Shown here: piece by piece, positions 1 through 11,573 of the stretch
How positions within the stretch are numbered: position 1 is the first letter of the stretch
Layout: the number at the start of each line of letters is the position of its first letter
Assembly: GCA_947247005.1 (NCBI GenBank)
Contig: OX365957.1
Location: 9,644,817 to 9,708,816, forward strand
Source: Spisula solida
Lineage: Eukaryota; Mollusca; Bivalvia; Venerida; Mactridae
Reading direction: 5' to 3'
DNA length: 64,000 nt
Position numbers and translations under genes: made by a program
The notes under the pieces: model-generated
Databases searched by the model: none
What the model was told of the DNA's origin: nothing
Seen by the model: only the letters and a program-made list of their open reading frames with translations

Positions 1-405
1 GAGGGGAGAAGAAACTGACTAGTCCTTTCTTTCCCCCATCATACTTGTAAATGTCTGAATAGAGGGGGAAGAAACTGACTAGTCCTCTCTTTCCCCCATC
101 ATACTTGTAAATGTCTGAACAGAGGGGGAAGAAACTGACTAGTCCTTTCTTTCCCCCATCATACTTTTAAATGTGTGAACAGAGGTGGGAAGAAACTGAC
201 TAGTCCTCTTTTTCCCCATCATACTTGAAATGTCTGAACAGAGGGGGAAGAAACTGACTTGTCCTTTCTTTCCCCCATCATACTTGTAAATGTCTTAACA
301 GAGGGGGGAAGAAACTGACTAGTCCTTTCTTTCCCCATCATACTTGTAAATGTCTGAACAGAGGGGGGAAGAAACTGACTAGTCCTCTTTTTCCTTATGA
401 AAAAG
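1..405. repeat. 60-bp minisatellite, about 6.7 copies
   Basis: Seven successive copies of a roughly 60-bp unit begin near 1, 61, 121, 181, 240, 300 and 360. Each carries GAAACTGACTAGTCC, a C-rich block and CATCATACTTGTAAATG. Copies differ by a few substitutions and by one-base length changes in the G-run and C-run. The array may continue left of the window. The short open frames in it show no sign of coding. Confidence 0.9.
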
Positions 406-760
406 CTGAAAAGTCAACTTTAAGTGAACAAATTCATAGGGGGGAAAAATGACTAGTCAGTTTTTTCCCCCCAGGGAAAATAATAACTAGTCACTTTTTT
501 CCCCAGGAAAAAACTGAAAAGTCAACTTTAAATGAACAATTTCATAGGGCCAGGAAAAAACTGAGAAGTCAACTGTAAGTGAACAATACCATAGGGGGGA
601 AACTTTTTTCCCCAGGAAATGTCAACTTTAAATGAACAATTTCATAAGGGGGAAAAAATTGACTAAGGGGGGGAAAAAATAGATGGGGGAAAAAACTGAC
701 TGCTACACCGGGAGGCATCGGGAGAACACGCGATGTGATCACGACGTTATACGTTGATAC
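406..760. repeat. Degenerate purine-rich repeats next to the minisatellite
   Basis: Several diverged copies of a motif with GTCAACTTTAAATGAACAA, followed by ATTTCATAGGGGGGAAAA, lie directly beside the 60-bp array. They share its GGGGGAAAAAACTGAC portion, so they are probably decayed relatives. No gene is visible. Confidence 0.6.
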
Positions 761-1215
761 CACTGCCTCGGGGATTTACTCCCAATGACATTCGGCTGAG
801 TATCGCGAGCCATTGAGGGGGGAGGGCGATTCCCGAAAGGTGGGAATTTGACACGTCGAATGAGTCCGGGTCTCGGAAATAGATATTGGTCGGGTTTTAG
901 ATCCCAATATTAGGGAATTTAGACGCCGCAAAAAGCAGACAACCATTTCAAGATGATATCCCACTGTGGGAATTTAGACAACATTTTAGATCTAGGATGG
1001 GGAATTAAAACCAAAAAGAAAAAATGCCTAATTCTACTTGGTCTGCCCGCCGCCCCCTGGAACAAAATATGAATAGGTGCAAAACGGATATGCAAGGGTC
1101 ATTGGTGATGAAAATGACCAAAAAACTTACTGTTTTCTTGTCGAAAATAAAGATACAATGCACAACTGATATTTATTATTTTAATGAGTACCTTGAAAAG
1201 GCTAATACGCACAGA
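761..1215. other. No gene seen
   Basis: The sequence looks unique, with some CpG around 716-860. An open frame at 1024-1392 runs into the duplication that follows and shows no recognisable domain or splice context, so I do not call a gene. Confidence 0.5.
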
Positions 1216-1673
1216 CATTTCGTAATTGGATATTTGAACATGTTATTGAATAGGCTTACAGTGGTACTGCGACTAGTGGGACAGATGGATTTTCGCGTTT
1301 TCCGAATAGGCGTCCAGTGCATGATTCTAACGCATACGGGATTAAACACTATTGCAACGATTCAGGGGAGAAATGCATCATTGCACGTATAAACTCATAC
1401 GTATAGATTGATAATGCAACACCTAGAAGAGATTATTACTCAAGCATTTCGTAATTGGATATATGAATATTTATTGAATAGGCTTACAGTGGTACTGCGA
1501 CTAGTGGGATAGATGGATTTTCGCGTTTTCCGAATAGGTGTCCAGTGCATGATTCGAATGCATACTGGATTAAACACTATTGCAACGATTCAGGGGAGAA
1601 ATGCATCATTGCACGTATAAACTCATACGTATAGATTAATAATGAAACACCTAGAAGAAATTATTACTCGAAT
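1216..1673. repeat. 229-bp tandem duplication
   Basis: CATTTCGTAATTGGATAT occurs at 1216 and again at 1445. The bases that follow match closely for about 229 bp in each copy, including GGCTTACAGTGGTACTGCG and GCATCATTGCACGTATAAAC. The copies differ by scattered substitutions, so the duplication is fairly recent but not fresh. Confidence 0.9.
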
Positions 1674-2353
1674 TTCCTCAGCATTTACAAAATAATGGAC
1701 ATTTTATCGTGATTGAATCATCTTCGCTTTAAGCAGGTGTTTATTTGGAGAAAATACGTTTTCATTTTAAATGCTAATACCTAGTATGGGACTTTCTGTT
1801 GAAGAGACGTTTATTTCACGATGAAAAATGTGACAAGTATATTCAAATCAAAAAGTCTGATAAAAACATTAAATACTTACTGTTGACAGCTCTCCAAAAT
1901 GAAACTGAACGCCTAGTTATCAGCGACTTCCCCTTTGGGGGTACAGTGAGTCAACATACTGTGATATAGGGTCATCTTGGCCCTTTTGTTGGTATAGTCA
2001 TAATATTTTGGTAGTCTATGGGTTATAAGTTTTTATAAGGTTTTACTAAAACATTGATGTAGCTGATACATGCTGGTGTGAATCATTGATGTAGCTGATA
2101 CATGCTGGTATAACTCTGCTGGTGTAACTAGAGGTCTGGATTGTAGCAGGGGTCAGTGATCGGGTTTGTTGTTGGCAAGCGTGTGATTCACCTGACATTA
2201 TACACCAATCAGTATCCTCGTATTGATAACATCGTATATAGTTGCCAGGAAATAATCATAACTATGTACCAATATATGTATGTACATGATTTCTGACCAA
2301 TACAGACGTATGGATCTATATAATACAGGCCAACCATAAACATGTCTGAGTTA
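1674..2353. other. No gene; short direct repeat
   Basis: AT-rich unassigned sequence. A 26-bp segment containing CATTGATGTAGCTGATACA is repeated at 2052 and 2084. Nothing else stands out. Confidence 0.5.
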
Positions 2354-2790
2354 GTTATTAACTACAGCATTCTATGCAGTGGTAAACATGTTATTAACTA
2401 CAGCATTCTATGCAGTGGTAAACATGTCATTAACTACATCATTCTATGTGGTGGTAAACATGTTATTAACTACAGCATTCTATGCAGTGGTAAACATTTA
2501 ATTAACTACAGCATTCTATGCAGAGGTAAACATGTTATTATTACTACAGCATTCTATGCAGTGGTTAACATGTTATTATAACTACAGCATTCTATGCAGT
2601 GGTAAACATGTTATTAACTACATCATTCTATGCAGTGGTAAACGTGTTATTAACTACAGCATTCTATGCAGTGGTAAACATGTTATTAACTACAGCATTC
2701 TATGCAGAGGTAAACATGTTATTAACTACATCATTCTATGTGGTGGTAAACATGTTATTAACTACAGCATTCTATGCAGTTTAGTTTATA
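2354..2790. repeat. 36-bp minisatellite, about 12 copies
   Basis: The unit contains TTATTAACTACAGCATTC and TATGCAGTGGTAAACATG and repeats about every 36 bp, with two copies lengthened by a short TTA insertion. Because 36 is a multiple of three, several frames stay open, which explains the repetitive open frames here. They are not evidence of coding. Confidence 0.92.
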
Positions 2791-2885
2791 CCAATTTATT
2801 TAAGGTCGATTGTGAAACAAGTTTTTCCAACTTATATTAATCACTCTCGACACCTCATTCCTGGTGTAATCCATCGCCATGAGGG

Positions 2886-3016
2886 TATGCAGTGGTAAAC
2901 ATGTTATTAACTACAGCATTCTATGCAGTGGTAAACATGTTATTATAACTACAGCATTCTATGCAGTGGTAAACATGTTATTAACTACAGCATTCTATGC
3001 AGTGGTAAACATGCAA
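2886..3016. repeat. Second block of the 36-bp minisatellite
   Basis: Four more copies of the unit at 2354-2790 follow an unrelated spacer of about 100 bp. The spacer probably marks an insertion into, or a rearrangement of, one longer array. Confidence 0.88.
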
Positions 3017-3194
3017 CCTCTCCAGAGTGACCATCTTGTATCACAACAACCTCTCAAATATATTGGTTATGTTTTATGTTGAGGTTAACTTTTCTCATAC
3101 ACTATGGAAGCTATCGCTTAGAAACTTACACCTTTGTTGACCATCAATACCTGTCTCTGTAAAACCCTTATCTCCATCTTGCCTTTTAGAAGAA

Positions 3195-3362
3195 TCATGG
3201 CCCTTCAAAAATATCTTGGTAAAGATTTATGTTTAGGTTAAATTTTCCATAACATATTAAAAGTTTTTGCTTAGAAATTGTTTGTGTAGTCACTATAGAT
3301 CCCAGTGTTGGCCTAATCATAATGCAGGTAAGCCACCTAGGGTCCTTTAGGCCCTCTTGTAT
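3195..3362 (+). mobile_element. 3' end fragment of a hairpin-ended repeat
   Basis: It ends in CAGGTAAGCCACCTAGGG followed by TCCTTTAGGCCCTCTTGT. This is a diverged version of the 3' end seen at 5016-5050, with one arm of the hairpin mutated. It includes GTGTAGTCACTATAG, which matches the internal unit of family a. No 5' end is present. Confidence 0.65.
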
Positions 3363-3479
3363 ATTTTGAAATGTCATGAGGCAATCATTATACCCATAAT
3401 GCATTTACTATGTATACTTTAAACACATGTTTGTTGGACTGTGTCTTCATGTACATAGTAGAGTATCATTTAATGCATT

Positions 3480-3900
3480 CTAATACACTTAGTTTATTTA
3501 ATGGGTTGTTCATGAATACTTCATGAAATGTTCTTAGCCTATCTAGTATGTAGTTAATGCACTTTTTACAGTATTTAAACCTTAGTTCATGAACTTGAGA
3601 AGAATTAACTATGGTTCATGAACGGTTCACTGACAGTCTGTGATCAGAAAATTGGACTTTGACAATTAGAACAAAAATGTTCATGAACTGTTCATGAACA
3701 ACAAAAGCTAAAGAATTTTTCATGCATTTAGTTTGAATGAAAGGTTTATGAACAATTCATGCCATAAGTGTGCAAACACAGTTCATGAACTTTGAATTTT
3801 AAGAACTCTTAACTGACTTGTCCCATTTTCTGTTCACTGAATATTCATGAATAATTCATGAACAAAATATGTGAATTGTTCGTGAACTGTAAATCTTCAT
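3480..3900. repeat. Cluster of TTCATGAA palindromes
   Basis: At least ten copies or near-copies of the palindrome TTCATGAA, often as GTTCATGAAC, are scattered over about 420 bp with irregular spacing. This differs from the regular tandem arrays elsewhere. It could be a decayed satellite or a cluster of binding sites; the sequence does not decide. Confidence 0.7.
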
Positions 3901-3946
3901 TTCGCAGGGGATGATTTTCCGCAAGGGGGTGCTCTTGTTCATTTTT

Positions 3947-5050
3947 AGCTCACCTGTCACAAAGTGACAGAGTGAGCTTTTGTGATCACTCTTTGTCCGT
4001 CGTCCGTCGTCCGTCGTCAGTCGTCCGTCGTCCGTCCGTCCGTCAACAATTGGCTTGTGTAGACACTAGAGGTCACAATTTTAGCCTAATCTTTATGAAA
4101 CTTGGTCACAATGATCATCTCAACAAAATCTAGGTCAAGTTCGATATCGGGTCGTCTGGGGTCAAAAACTAGGTCACAAGGTCAAATCATAGAAAAACCT
4201 TGTGTAGTCACTAGAGGTCACAATTTCGACCTTATATTTATGAAACTTGGTCACAATGATCATCTCAACAAAATCTAGGTCAAGTTCGATATTGGGTTAT
4301 CCGGGGTCAAAAACTAGGTCACAAGGTCAAATCATAGAAAAACCTTGTGTAGTCACTAGAGGTCACAATTTTGACTGAATATTTATGTAACTTGGTCACA
4401 ATGATCATCTCAACAAAATCTAGGTCAAGTTCGATAATGGGTCATCCAGGGTCAAAAACTAGGTCACAAGGTCAAATAATAGAAAAACTTTGTGTAGTCA
4501 CTAGAGGTCACAATTTTGACTTAATCTTTATGTAACTTCGTCACAATGATCATCTCAAGAAAATCTAGGTCAAGTTCGATATTGGATCATCTGGGGTCAA
4601 AAACTAGGTCACAAGGTCAAATCATGGAAAAATTTGCGTAGTCACTAGAGGTCACAATTTTGGCCTAATCTTAATGAAACTCGGTCACAATGGTCATCTT
4701 AACAGAATCTTGATCAAGTTCGATATGAGTTCATCTGGGGTGAAAAACTAGGTCACAAGGTCAAATAATAGAAAAACCTTGTGTAGTCATTATAGGTCAC
4801 AGTTTTGGTCTGATCTTTACAAAACTTGGTCACAATTATCATCTCAACAAAATCTAGGTCAAGTTCGATATTGGTTTATCTGGGGTCAAAAAACTAGGTT
4901 ACAAGGTCAAATCATATAAAAACTTTGTGAAGTCACTAGAGGTCACAATATTGACCTAATCTGTAAAAAACTTGGTCACGATGATCATCTCAACAAAATC
5001 TAGGTCAAGTTCGACAGGTGAGCGACCTAGGGCCCTTTGGGCCCTCTTGT
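3947..5050 (+). mobile_element. Hairpin-ended repeat, family a
   Basis: A complete-looking element. The 5' end AGCTCACCTGTCACAAAG folds with the following GTGACAGAGTGAGCT. GTCCGTC microsatellite follows, then about six copies of a 145-bp unit (ACTAGAGGTCACAATTTT, ATGATCATCTCAACAAAATC and GGTCAAAAACTAGGTCAC). The 3' end has GACAGGTGAGCGACCT, an inverted match to the 5' terminus, then the hairpin AGGGCCCTTTGGGCCCT and CTTGT. No protein is encoded. The architecture resembles non-autonomous Helentron/HINE or 'pearl'-type elements of bivalves (inference). Confidence 0.82.
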
Positions 5051-6598
5051 TTAAAACTGCGATTATTGAATAAAAAATACTCTCGCCCGGTTTATTTCAA
5101 GATATAACGTTGAATTTGCTGATGGCTGCCATTTTCTGAAGTAAAAAATAACAGCATTTCGTCATATTTTGTTGAAAATAATAAAGCCCTGCTGTTTCCT
5201 CAAATTTAAATCATCTCATATTGTTACTTACCCATCCATTGAAAATTTAGGGTATTTTTTTGTGTTAAAACATTCGTAAAATCATAATTATCAATGGTTT
5301 CATGCCCATAGTGCCAATACACACATGTCTGCTAGGTGGTGCTATGACGCACGAAACAAAATAAATACACCAACATGAAGAGGAGTCATTAATGTTTGTT
5401 TGTACCAAGTTTCAAGAAAATTGGCCAAAATTTTTTTTTCCTGAAGAACATTGTCATGTACCTTAATTGATTGTCACATGTTTAAAAGAAGAGTATCAAC
5501 GGGTAATTGACTATGGATATTTTGTTTTTGAGTGAAATGTTAAATCTGGCTACTGTTAGGACAGTATTGATTTTGGCTGATCTGCAGAGAAGGTTAAGGT
5601 CGCTGTAAGATTTGCTTTTGCTTCTAACCTAATGCATTGAATTTTGAACACTGACATCAGTCTGAAATTCAAATTGTGTGCTGTTCTTAAAATGAATGTC
5701 CATGTTTTGAAAAATAAAAGAAGAAACTGATTTTATTAAGAAATTTTAATAATTGCTAATTTGCACACATAATCATATTTTATCACATAAATACCGTGAT
5801 CTTCCATGTGAGAACAAATCACAGAACAATGTTCTCCAACGTGTGTGAAAACGAATGTGTTATGTCATCACCACCTTTTCGGTGCGAAAACATAACGTTG
5901 TCGGCTTAACTTATTTCTGACGTTGTTTTGACTTGATTACTTTGATAATGTGATGAAAAGAAATCCGTCATTTGTTGTCTTTGAGATAACATTTCTTAAA
6001 CTCGTCACGAAAACAAATCCATAACCTGTGTTTTCTAGACTCGTTTAAGAAATGTTGATCTCCAAAGACAACTCATGACGGATCCAATATAACATGATAT
6101 CAGTATTTTCATGCAGTAACTGCTCTAGCTGTATCACATCTGTAATATCCTTCATCATTCACTTGATTTGACAATGTCATGCATTCCTAGAATTGTTATG
6201 AATTTCTTCTAGAAGATCATATTTCGTGGAAATCAATATCGTTTTCAAATAGGTGATGAAATATTTGAGTTGGTGCAGTGTAGTGCAGTATGTGAAAGGG
6301 AAAATTATAGAATGTTCTAACTCAAGTTTTTTATCACATATTGTACTTGGCTGTTATTTTACATTAACAGTGACACAACAATCCATCTCTAGAAATAATT
6401 GTATAACATTTTCATACAGCCAATATTTTGATGACTGTTATTACTACTACTGTTGATTCAAAGATATCTGTCAAAACCGCCAGAATGTTCCATTTCTTAA
6501 TAGGTAAATGCATGTATTGAGAAACCAGTGCTCTTATTTTACTCATACCATCTTTGACCATAGCTTTATGAATTAAAATAAGCGTAGTATATTTCATT
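5051..6598. other. No gene seen; AT-rich
   Basis: Unassigned AT-rich sequence, apart from the inverted repeat listed separately. No open frame shows a recognisable domain. Confidence 0.5.
5965..6084. repeat. Imperfect 42-bp inverted repeat
   Basis: The left arm at 5965-6006 (CCGTCATTTGTTGTCTTTGA then ACATTTCTTAAACTCGT) is the near reverse complement of the right arm at 6042-6084 (ACTCGTTTAAGAAATGTTG then CAAAGACAACTCATGACGG). The loop is about 35 bp. This is probably the core of a small foldback element. Confidence 0.75.
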
Positions 6599-6984
6599 AG
6601 CGTTCTTAGCGTAGTGCGTTAAATGCATGGCACCGGCTTAAACCATTGGTGAAAGCCAAGTAAAGGTTCGAATTTAGTCTGATACGCTTTTTCGTTGTTA
6701 TGCTTTTATAGTACTTTGTCTGATGTTTTTTATATCAACAAATTAATTTTTTTCATACTTTTTTTTTCGAAAAAAGTAGCTGGCTTGATAAAGATACGCT
6801 ATGGTTTTTTTTGTATTTACTAGTACATGTACATTGAATGCAAAAATTGCAGAAATTTCCTGCTTCGTAGGATGAACTCAATCCTGGTGTGCTGGAATAC
6901 AAATGTGAATAGATCTAGTTCATTTATTATATGTATGTAGGCACTGGAATGAGCAAAAACATTAATATACATAGAAAATTAAAA

Positions 6985-7085
6985 AAATCTAGGCATTGTT
7001 GGGATTTGAACTCGCAGTGAAATGTATACATTTTCAAAATAAGAATCACAAAACCATAGCTGTTAACTACTCGGCTATAGGGCAG
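6985..7085 (-). mobile_element. tRNA-derived SINE head
   Basis: On the minus strand the segment reads TAGCCGAGTAGTTAAC, a good A box of the Leu/Ser tRNA type, and about 55 bases later GAGTTCAAATCCC, a B box. The acceptor ends do not pair well and the anticodon arm is weak, so a functional tRNA is unlikely. A second B-box-like sequence, AAAGGTTCGAATTTAG, lies on the plus strand at about 6662. The body and ends of the SINE cannot be fixed. Confidence 0.55.
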
Positions 7086-8304
7086 TTAAAGTTTTGATCA
7101 TTTAAATGTACTAATGATGTTAGGACTTAATCCTGACACACCTGTAATAATCGATTGTGTTGAATGTTTGTTTACGCGGTTGTGACAGATAACTTTGAAT
7201 CAACAGTAGCTGAGTAACAGATAGTATTATTACCCCTCACTTTTTTCGTAATGTTAATTTCCCATAGACAGGTAGTATTCTTACTATTACGATCAAGCGG
7301 ATCAATATACCACATGACTGAACATTTTTTTACTGTCAGCAGGGTGATAGCACTTTTTTGACAGTCCTTTTTTGTCACGTGACATTTTCTTTCTAAAACC
7401 AATATGGCGGCATGTAAAATAATTTCTTGGTTTACAGTAGATAATCGCTGAAAAAAGTTTGGGGTAACATAGATTTTATTACACTCATTTAATTTACAGA
7501 AGATAGATAAGTTATTCAACTTCTATAGACCTGATTTTAAGAATTCCTAGTTGTGTTAGAAATTGATTTAAAAATAATTGCTCATCATAGTAATGAATGT
7601 TTAATATGGCCTCATTCAGGCCTAACTGTTAGTTTCTGACTGATATTGAAGATTTACTATTTATGCAATATTGACATGTAATGGCAGATCAATTATTTAC
7701 AGGTTATATAGGGTTACACATGTTACTTGAGTGTAGCTTGGTGAATGACCGCTAGTTTGACCACATCTTTCTCTGCTCGTTTATTAATATGAAAATCAAT
7801 GGTAGAACTGTCATGCAATGGTCAGCAGTTAATAGAAGTACATGTAGGTTTAAAGGTGGTGCATGGATTTTGATATAAACTAGAAATGTGTCCATATGAC
7901 ACGGGTGCCCCCATTATAGCACATATCATTTCAAATGGGGAAGGAGAGGGGAATAGCGGTTTGAGGTTACACATCATAATTCAATTTCTTAGCCTTGTGG
8001 ACTATAATTCTATTAAAAAAAGTATTTTAGTGGAAATATGTATGTACATAGGTTTGTGGTAAAGGGTTAAGACAATATGGATGTGGTTGCTTAATTTAGG
8101 TGACAACTAACACAGATGTGAGGGTACATATACAGTGAACTAAGTCAGCCTCTACATTACTAGACTTTACTTCCTTGACAACCTCAGTAAACAGATCTCA
8201 CAGATGCCATGATGTGTATAGTGACATTGTTAGATCATGGTTAACATGTGCTTTATGTTAATCTTTATTGTACTGTATGCTGTACCTGATAAACATCAGC
8301 AAGA
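7086..8304. other. No gene seen
   Basis: AT-rich unassigned sequence. A stretch at about 7880-7930 (AAATGTGTCCATATGACAC, GGGTGCCCCCA) resembles a dispersed repeat fragment. The open frame on the minus strand at 7172-7519 has no recognisable domain. Confidence 0.45.
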
Positions 8305-8606
8305 CCAACTATATGTAGTCTTATGTTTCTTATCAATTAGGCCAACTACATGTAGTTTTATGTTTTGTATCAATTAGACCAAGTATATGTAGTTGTATGT
8401 TTCTTATCAATTAGGCCAACTGCATGTAGTTTTATGTTTTGTATCAATTAGACCAAGTATATGTAGTTGTATGTTTCTTATCAATTAGGCCAACTGCATG
8501 TAGTTTTATGTTTCTTATCAATTAGACCAACTGCTTGTAGTTTTATGTTTTGTATCAATTAGACCAAGTACATGTAGTTTTATGTTTTGTATCAATTAGG
8601 CCAGAA
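8305..8606. repeat. 37-bp minisatellite, about 8 copies
   Basis: CCAACTACATGTAGTTTTAT followed by GTTTTGTATCAATTAGA repeats every 37 bp from 8305. Two unit subtypes, with TTTCTTATC or TTTTGTATC, alternate in the middle, which suggests expansion of a two-unit block. Confidence 0.88.
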
Positions 8607-10403
8607 TTAAATAATACATTGATTACAACTTATGCTCATTATATTCATGTTGTTCTATAGATTTGAATGGGCTTTTGATTATTCTATCTGTATAAGCTAG
8701 GTTAAATATCACAGAATGTCATGCTGTTTGATGTCATTTACTTCTCCTGTGTTTATTTATTGTCAGTTATAATGTATAATTGGTGAGTAAAGTTAATTAC
8801 CTTAAAAGCAAGTTTGAGCAGAGTTGTGGCCCTTGTTCCATGAAACTGTTTGTATCTCCTTGTTACATAAACCTAACATTTCACTCTCACTTTGCCCTGG
8901 AATGTATCAAATATATAGGAGTGATGGTAATTAACTATAACTAAGTGACAGAGATTCATTCCAAGAATACATTCCATGTTCTAGCTACATACAGTGTAGC
9001 AATACCACGTGACTTTCGGCTACAGTTCCAAGGTGAAATTTGTTAACATTGGAAAACAAAAATAGCCACAAGTATTTTATTTTTTCATTGATTTCTATGA
9101 AATATACGTCAGGCTAAGGGGAAAATTATTTGCTTTCCATAAAAGATAAGATCTTTGTTAGCAGCTTGACCCTGTGAAACCAATATGTTCCTTGGTTTCA
9201 CAGGGTACTAGACAAAAAGGCACATCCTTTAAAATGAACTTATTTTGTACAAAAATTGCAATCAAGCACCGCAAATCATTACTTCCTAGTTGTGGAAGAA
9301 GATAATTTACCGAAATGAAACTTTAGTGGACAATTCATAATTCTCAAAAAGTCGCAGTGTCTATTATAACCTTCGAAAAAGACAACAGAAACAGCAATCT
9401 GGTGAAAGAAATTTTACTGAAATTTCATGAAATAGCCGAATGATCGATGGTTCCAGAAATGTAAAAAGATTTCCAGAAATCAATAAATTTTCTAATTTCT
9501 ATAATTTGAACATCCCTCGTACAGTATTATATTTATAATATTTTTTCGTGCAATATGCTCTACTGAATTAATGAAATCCAAAGCAATTTCAAATCAAGAC
9601 TTCAGTACAGTTTGATGTAACGTTATATTTGTGAAACACTGATGTCTTTTAATCCAACTTAATGTTTTCATTGGCTGAATTTCGGAAATTGTTCTTATAG
9701 AAATGTTGAGTTCATTCCACAAAACAGGATTAATGTTTTAGATTGCTCCGTGCTCAGCTTTTTAAAAGGAAAATTGACTTCTTTTCTCACACTGGCATGG
9801 CGAGAGTGATCGTTAATATATGAGTAGTAGAAAAAATGTTTCACAATCCAACAGCAAACAAATCATAGCAGAGGATTTTTATCAAGCCTTAATTATTGAA
9901 TATATGTTTGTCCAACTCTGGTAGACTGACTTTAACATATTCAGCCAGTATTACCAGCACAAGTATTACCAACACAAGTTCAAACTGTGTATCAGAAGCC
10001 TCTAGCAGATAGATAAATTGTCTCTAGTTGGGATTTTAGCAATTACGTGGGTGAATCTTTGTGCAAACTGCATGAACATTTTATTATATAATTTGTGGAT
10101 TTATTATTACATACATTTATTGTAAGTATATTTTCATAGTTAAAATAAAACCATTCCTGAAAAACAATTTTTTTATTGTAACTAAAGTACCAATATATTC
10201 TATTAGGTTCATACATGTTGTTTAGACTGTTGAACTGTATTTGTATGAGTCATTCTCCACGAAAACCTGCTATTTTGACATTATGTAATTACTATAATAT
10301 TATATGTAACAAGTTTTTGAAAAAGTTCTAAAATAAGAAAATACATATCTATTGATTCTGTTTTTAAGTAATTTAATAATATTGTACTATATCTCTAAGC
10401 TTT
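8607..10403. other. No gene seen
   Basis: AT-rich unassigned sequence with no supported coding region. It holds the short perfect hairpin at 9170-9205. Confidence 0.5.
9170..9205. repeat. Perfect 14-bp hairpin
   Basis: CCCTGTGAAACCAA at 9170-9183 and TTGGTTTCACAGGG at 9192-9205 are exact reverse complements around an 8-base loop. The flanks show no element ends. Confidence 0.85.
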
Positions 10404-11008
10404 AAAGGACAAGGTTCATTAATGGCTTAATTTGGCCCTATGGTTTTTCAAAAAATAAAAATGCATGTTCCTATAAATCTGTCCTATAATTCAAATAACT
10501 TAACATTTCCTGTGTAAAAAATAAGCATACATATCCCAATTTCCCTTGTAATTTGTTGACAAAACTGCCAAGAATATGACGTATATGTCATGTTTACCCC
10601 AAAATGTCATTTTTGGCCATTTTCACGACTATTAACGACGTAAATTCTTCCCAAAAACCACGATGGCACTCTTGCGACACTTTTATATTTTCACATAACC
10701 AGTGTTCTGCAAGTCTTTATATATGTACAAAATATCAAAGTGTCGCAAGGGTGCCATCGTGGTTTTTGGGAAGGTTTTACGCCATAAAAAGTCATGAAAA
10801 TGGCTAAAAATGACATTTTTTGGTAAAATTAACCTATTTCAAGTAGATTTGTCGACCAATTACGAGGGAAATTTGGAAAAGTATGCTTAAATTTTTGAAA
10901 GACAATGTTAGGCTATTAGAAACATAGGAAAGACTTATAGGAAGATGCATTTCTATTTTTCGATAAAACTCAGGGCCAAATTAAGCCAGAAATGAACCTT
11001 GTCCTTTT
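10404..11008. mobile_element. Large foldback MITE, about 0.6 kb
   Basis: The two halves are imperfect reverse complements over about 270 bp around a centre near 10680-10735. Outer ends are AAAGGACAAGGTTCATTAAT and ATGAACCTTGTCCTTT. Inner arms include AAAAACCACGATGGCAC and GTGCCATCGTGGTTTTT, and CACTCTTGCGACACTTT and AAGTGTCGCAAGGGTG. No protein is encoded. A short duplication of T/A bases at the flanks cannot be resolved. The superfamily is not identified. Confidence 0.85.
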
Positions 11009-11143
11009 CCCTTGAATTATGTCCAAATCACATACTTCAGTGCTATGGTGACCAATACCGATTGAGAAAAACGAGGGGATAGTGTTTAAAACAGTAATAG
11101 AATTTCTCTAAATGTGAACAATTTCGATTTTGATATGCTTTTT

Positions 11144-11573
11144 AGCTCACCTCTCACATAGTGACAAGGTGAGCTATTGTGATCACTCTCCGTCTGTCGT
11201 CAGTCCGTGTGTGCGTCAACAATTCGTTCAAACGACTTCTCCTCCTAAACCATTTGACCAATTTCAACCAAACTTCACTGGAATGTCCCTTGGGTGGCCC
11301 TTTCTAAAATAGCTAAAAGAAATGTAATCTATAAATAACTCTGGTTGCCATGGGCAACCAATAGAAAAATCTTTAAAAAATCATTCAAAATCAACCTATG
11401 GCCAGATTTAAAAATAATTTTACAGAAATAGTTCTTGGGTTATAGCCCTCTTACAAAATTGACATTTTTCTCGTGATTCCTCAAAAAACATGGCCGCCAG
11501 TAGGCGGGGCTCGTTTTTCCCTATATATCTATGGTAAAATCTTTTAAAATCTTCTTGTCTGAAAGTACTTTTT
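11144..11573 (+). mobile_element. Hairpin-ended repeat, family c (5' part)
   Basis: It starts AGCTCACCTCTCACATAG with AGGTGAGCT closing the 5' hairpin, then a GTC-rich stretch and a body with ACTTCTCCTCCTAAACCATT and GGAATGTCCCTTGGGTGG. The same body occurs at 22897-23480 and 36082-36945. The 3' end is missing; family d begins directly after it. Confidence 0.75.

Noticed and set aside
1024..1392. 122-codon plus-strand frame as a gene
   Set aside because: It overlaps the 229-bp tandem duplication, shows no domain and has no splice or promoter support.
1..3020. Possible CRISPR arrays, given regular repeats
   Set aside because: The units are contiguous without unique spacers, and the DNA is eukaryotic. 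They are minisatellites.
3947..5050. Family a repeats as a protein-coding gene or bacterial-type terminator
   Set aside because: No conserved frame exists across copies. The GGGCCC hairpin followed by CTCTTGT looks like a terminator but occurs only as the end of a dispersed repeat.
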